From an uncultured Lachnospiraceae bacterium (GTDB lineage: Bacteria; Bacillota; Clostridia; Lachnospirales; Lachnospiraceae), in contig CALYVE010000134.1 in assembly GCA_945492935.1 (NCBI GenBank), positions 1-5,630 on the forward strand: a stretch of DNA of 5,630 nt. The letters are read 5' to 3'. The notes below the pieces were generated by a model. The model was not told where the DNA came from. It searched no databases and was given only the letters and a program-made list of their open reading frames with translations. Positions 5,026 to 5,630 of this stretch are shown piece after piece (position 1 is the first letter of the stretch; each line of letters opens with the position of its first letter). Made by a program: the position numbers and the translations under genes.

Positions 5026-5630
5026 ATGGCAAGAAGAATTAAGGAAGCACCGATTGTACATCAAAACCGAATTGCCGAAAAAGCGATGGTTTTGTTTGCA
5101 AAAAAAGGAATAGAAAATACAAAAATGGATGAGATAGCAGCTGCAGCCGGGTATGGAAAAGCAACCTTGTATGTATATTTTAAAAACAAGGATGATATAG
5201 TTGCGTTTTTGTCTTTGAAAAGTATGGAGAAGCTTAAGGAATTACTTTCTGAGGCACTTGAGAATGGAGAGAGTACAAAAGAACAATTCTTTTCGTTGTG
5301 TAATGCTCTGGTAAAATATCAGGCGGATTATCCGGATTTTTTTGACCGTTCACTGCAATATATCCAAGTGGAAAAAAAGAACGATAATGCGTGGTTATCA
5401 AAAACTTATCAGGTAGGGGAAGAGGTTAATCGGATTATTTCTCAATACATAAAAAATGGAGTAGAAAGCGGTGAATTGGAACAGACAACGGATTATTTTG
5501 GAACAATACTGCTTATGTGGGGAATGATATCCGGTGTAATAAAGCTTGCCGTTGAAAAAGAAGAGTATATTCGCATTGGGGGAAATATCTCAAAAGAAGA
5601 ATTTTTAAATGCGGGATTTGAGAAAATATT
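5026..5630 (+). CDS. TetR/AcrR-family transcriptional regulator (3' end outside window)
   Basis: 201 residues are visible, with no stop before the window ends; the family is usually about 190-220 residues, so little is missing. The N-terminal DNA-binding domain (about 13-60) has the full TetR pattern: RIAEKAMVLFAKKGIENTKM, then the helix-turn-helix DEIAAAAGYGKATLYVYF and KNKDDI. The remainder is helical, ligand-binding and dimerising, and not specific enough to name an inducer. AGAGG at 5016-5020 overlaps the stop codon of the FMN-binding remnant and lies five bases before the ATG, a mark of former translational coupling. An earlier ATG at 5022-5024 is out of frame. It has no promoter of its own that I can see and is probably co-transcribed with the flavoprotein, giving autorepression through the palindrome at 4279-4308. 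Confidence 0.92.
   Translation, partial: MARRIKEAPIVHQNRIAEKAMVLFAKKGIENTKMDEIAAAAGYGKATLYVYFKNKDDIVAFLSLKSMEKLKELLSEALENGESTKEQFFSLCNALVKYQADYPDFFDRSLQYIQVEKKNDNAWLSKTYQVGEEVNRIISQYIKNGVESGELEQTTDYFGTILLMWGMISGVIKLAVEKEEYIRIGGNISKEEFLNAGFEKI

Overview
The window looks like AT-rich, low-GC Gram-positive chromosome, most likely a spore-forming anaerobic Clostridia (Lachnospiraceae-like). This is inferred from strong AAAGGA/AAAGGAG-type ribosome binding sites, base composition, a Firmicutes-style kdpDE pair, an iron-sulfur-flavoprotein-like gene, and intergenic boxes that resemble sporulation sigma-factor -10 elements. No marker gene in the window fixes the taxon.

Layout. (1) 1-1993, + strand: the 3' part of kdpD (potassium-sensing histidine kinase, cut off by the left edge) overlapping a complete kdpE response regulator by 29 bp. 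A rho-independent terminator follows at 2068-2112. (2) 1994-2148: a convergent intergenic space with that terminator and a second inverted repeat that could terminate the opposing gene. (3) 2149-3102, - strand: a 317-residue cysteine-rich, Thr/beta-rich protein of unknown family. (4) 3103-3199: a short divergent promoter region with three CATANNNTA boxes. (5) 3200-3958, + strand: an unrecognised protein with a beta-rich N-terminal part and a long C-terminal coiled coil. (6) 3959-4326: a non-coding stretch with two tandem strong hairpins, then a sigma-A-like promoter overlapped by a perfect 12+12 bp palindrome. (7) 4327-4920, + strand: a flavodoxin-fold protein with a CX2CX2CX5C cluster motif. 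(8) about 4899-5017: the frameshifted C-terminal remnant of an FMN-binding-domain protein. (9) 5026 to the right edge, + strand: a TetR-family repressor, open at the window end.

How the genes fit together. kdpDE is a standard two-component pair for high-affinity K+ uptake; the kdp transporter genes would lie to the left, outside the window. The divergent unknown pair shares a control region and may be made in the mother cell during sporulation; the Cys-rich protein would suit a disulfide-linked surface layer, but this is inference. The flavoprotein, the FMN-binding remnant and tetR form a compact operon. The palindrome over its promoter is the obvious operator for the TetR protein, giving a self-regulated redox or xenobiotic-response unit whose middle gene has decayed.

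The most unusual items are the uncharacterised divergent pair and the broken FMN-binding gene. I see no CRISPR array, insertion sequence, tRNA or rRNA.
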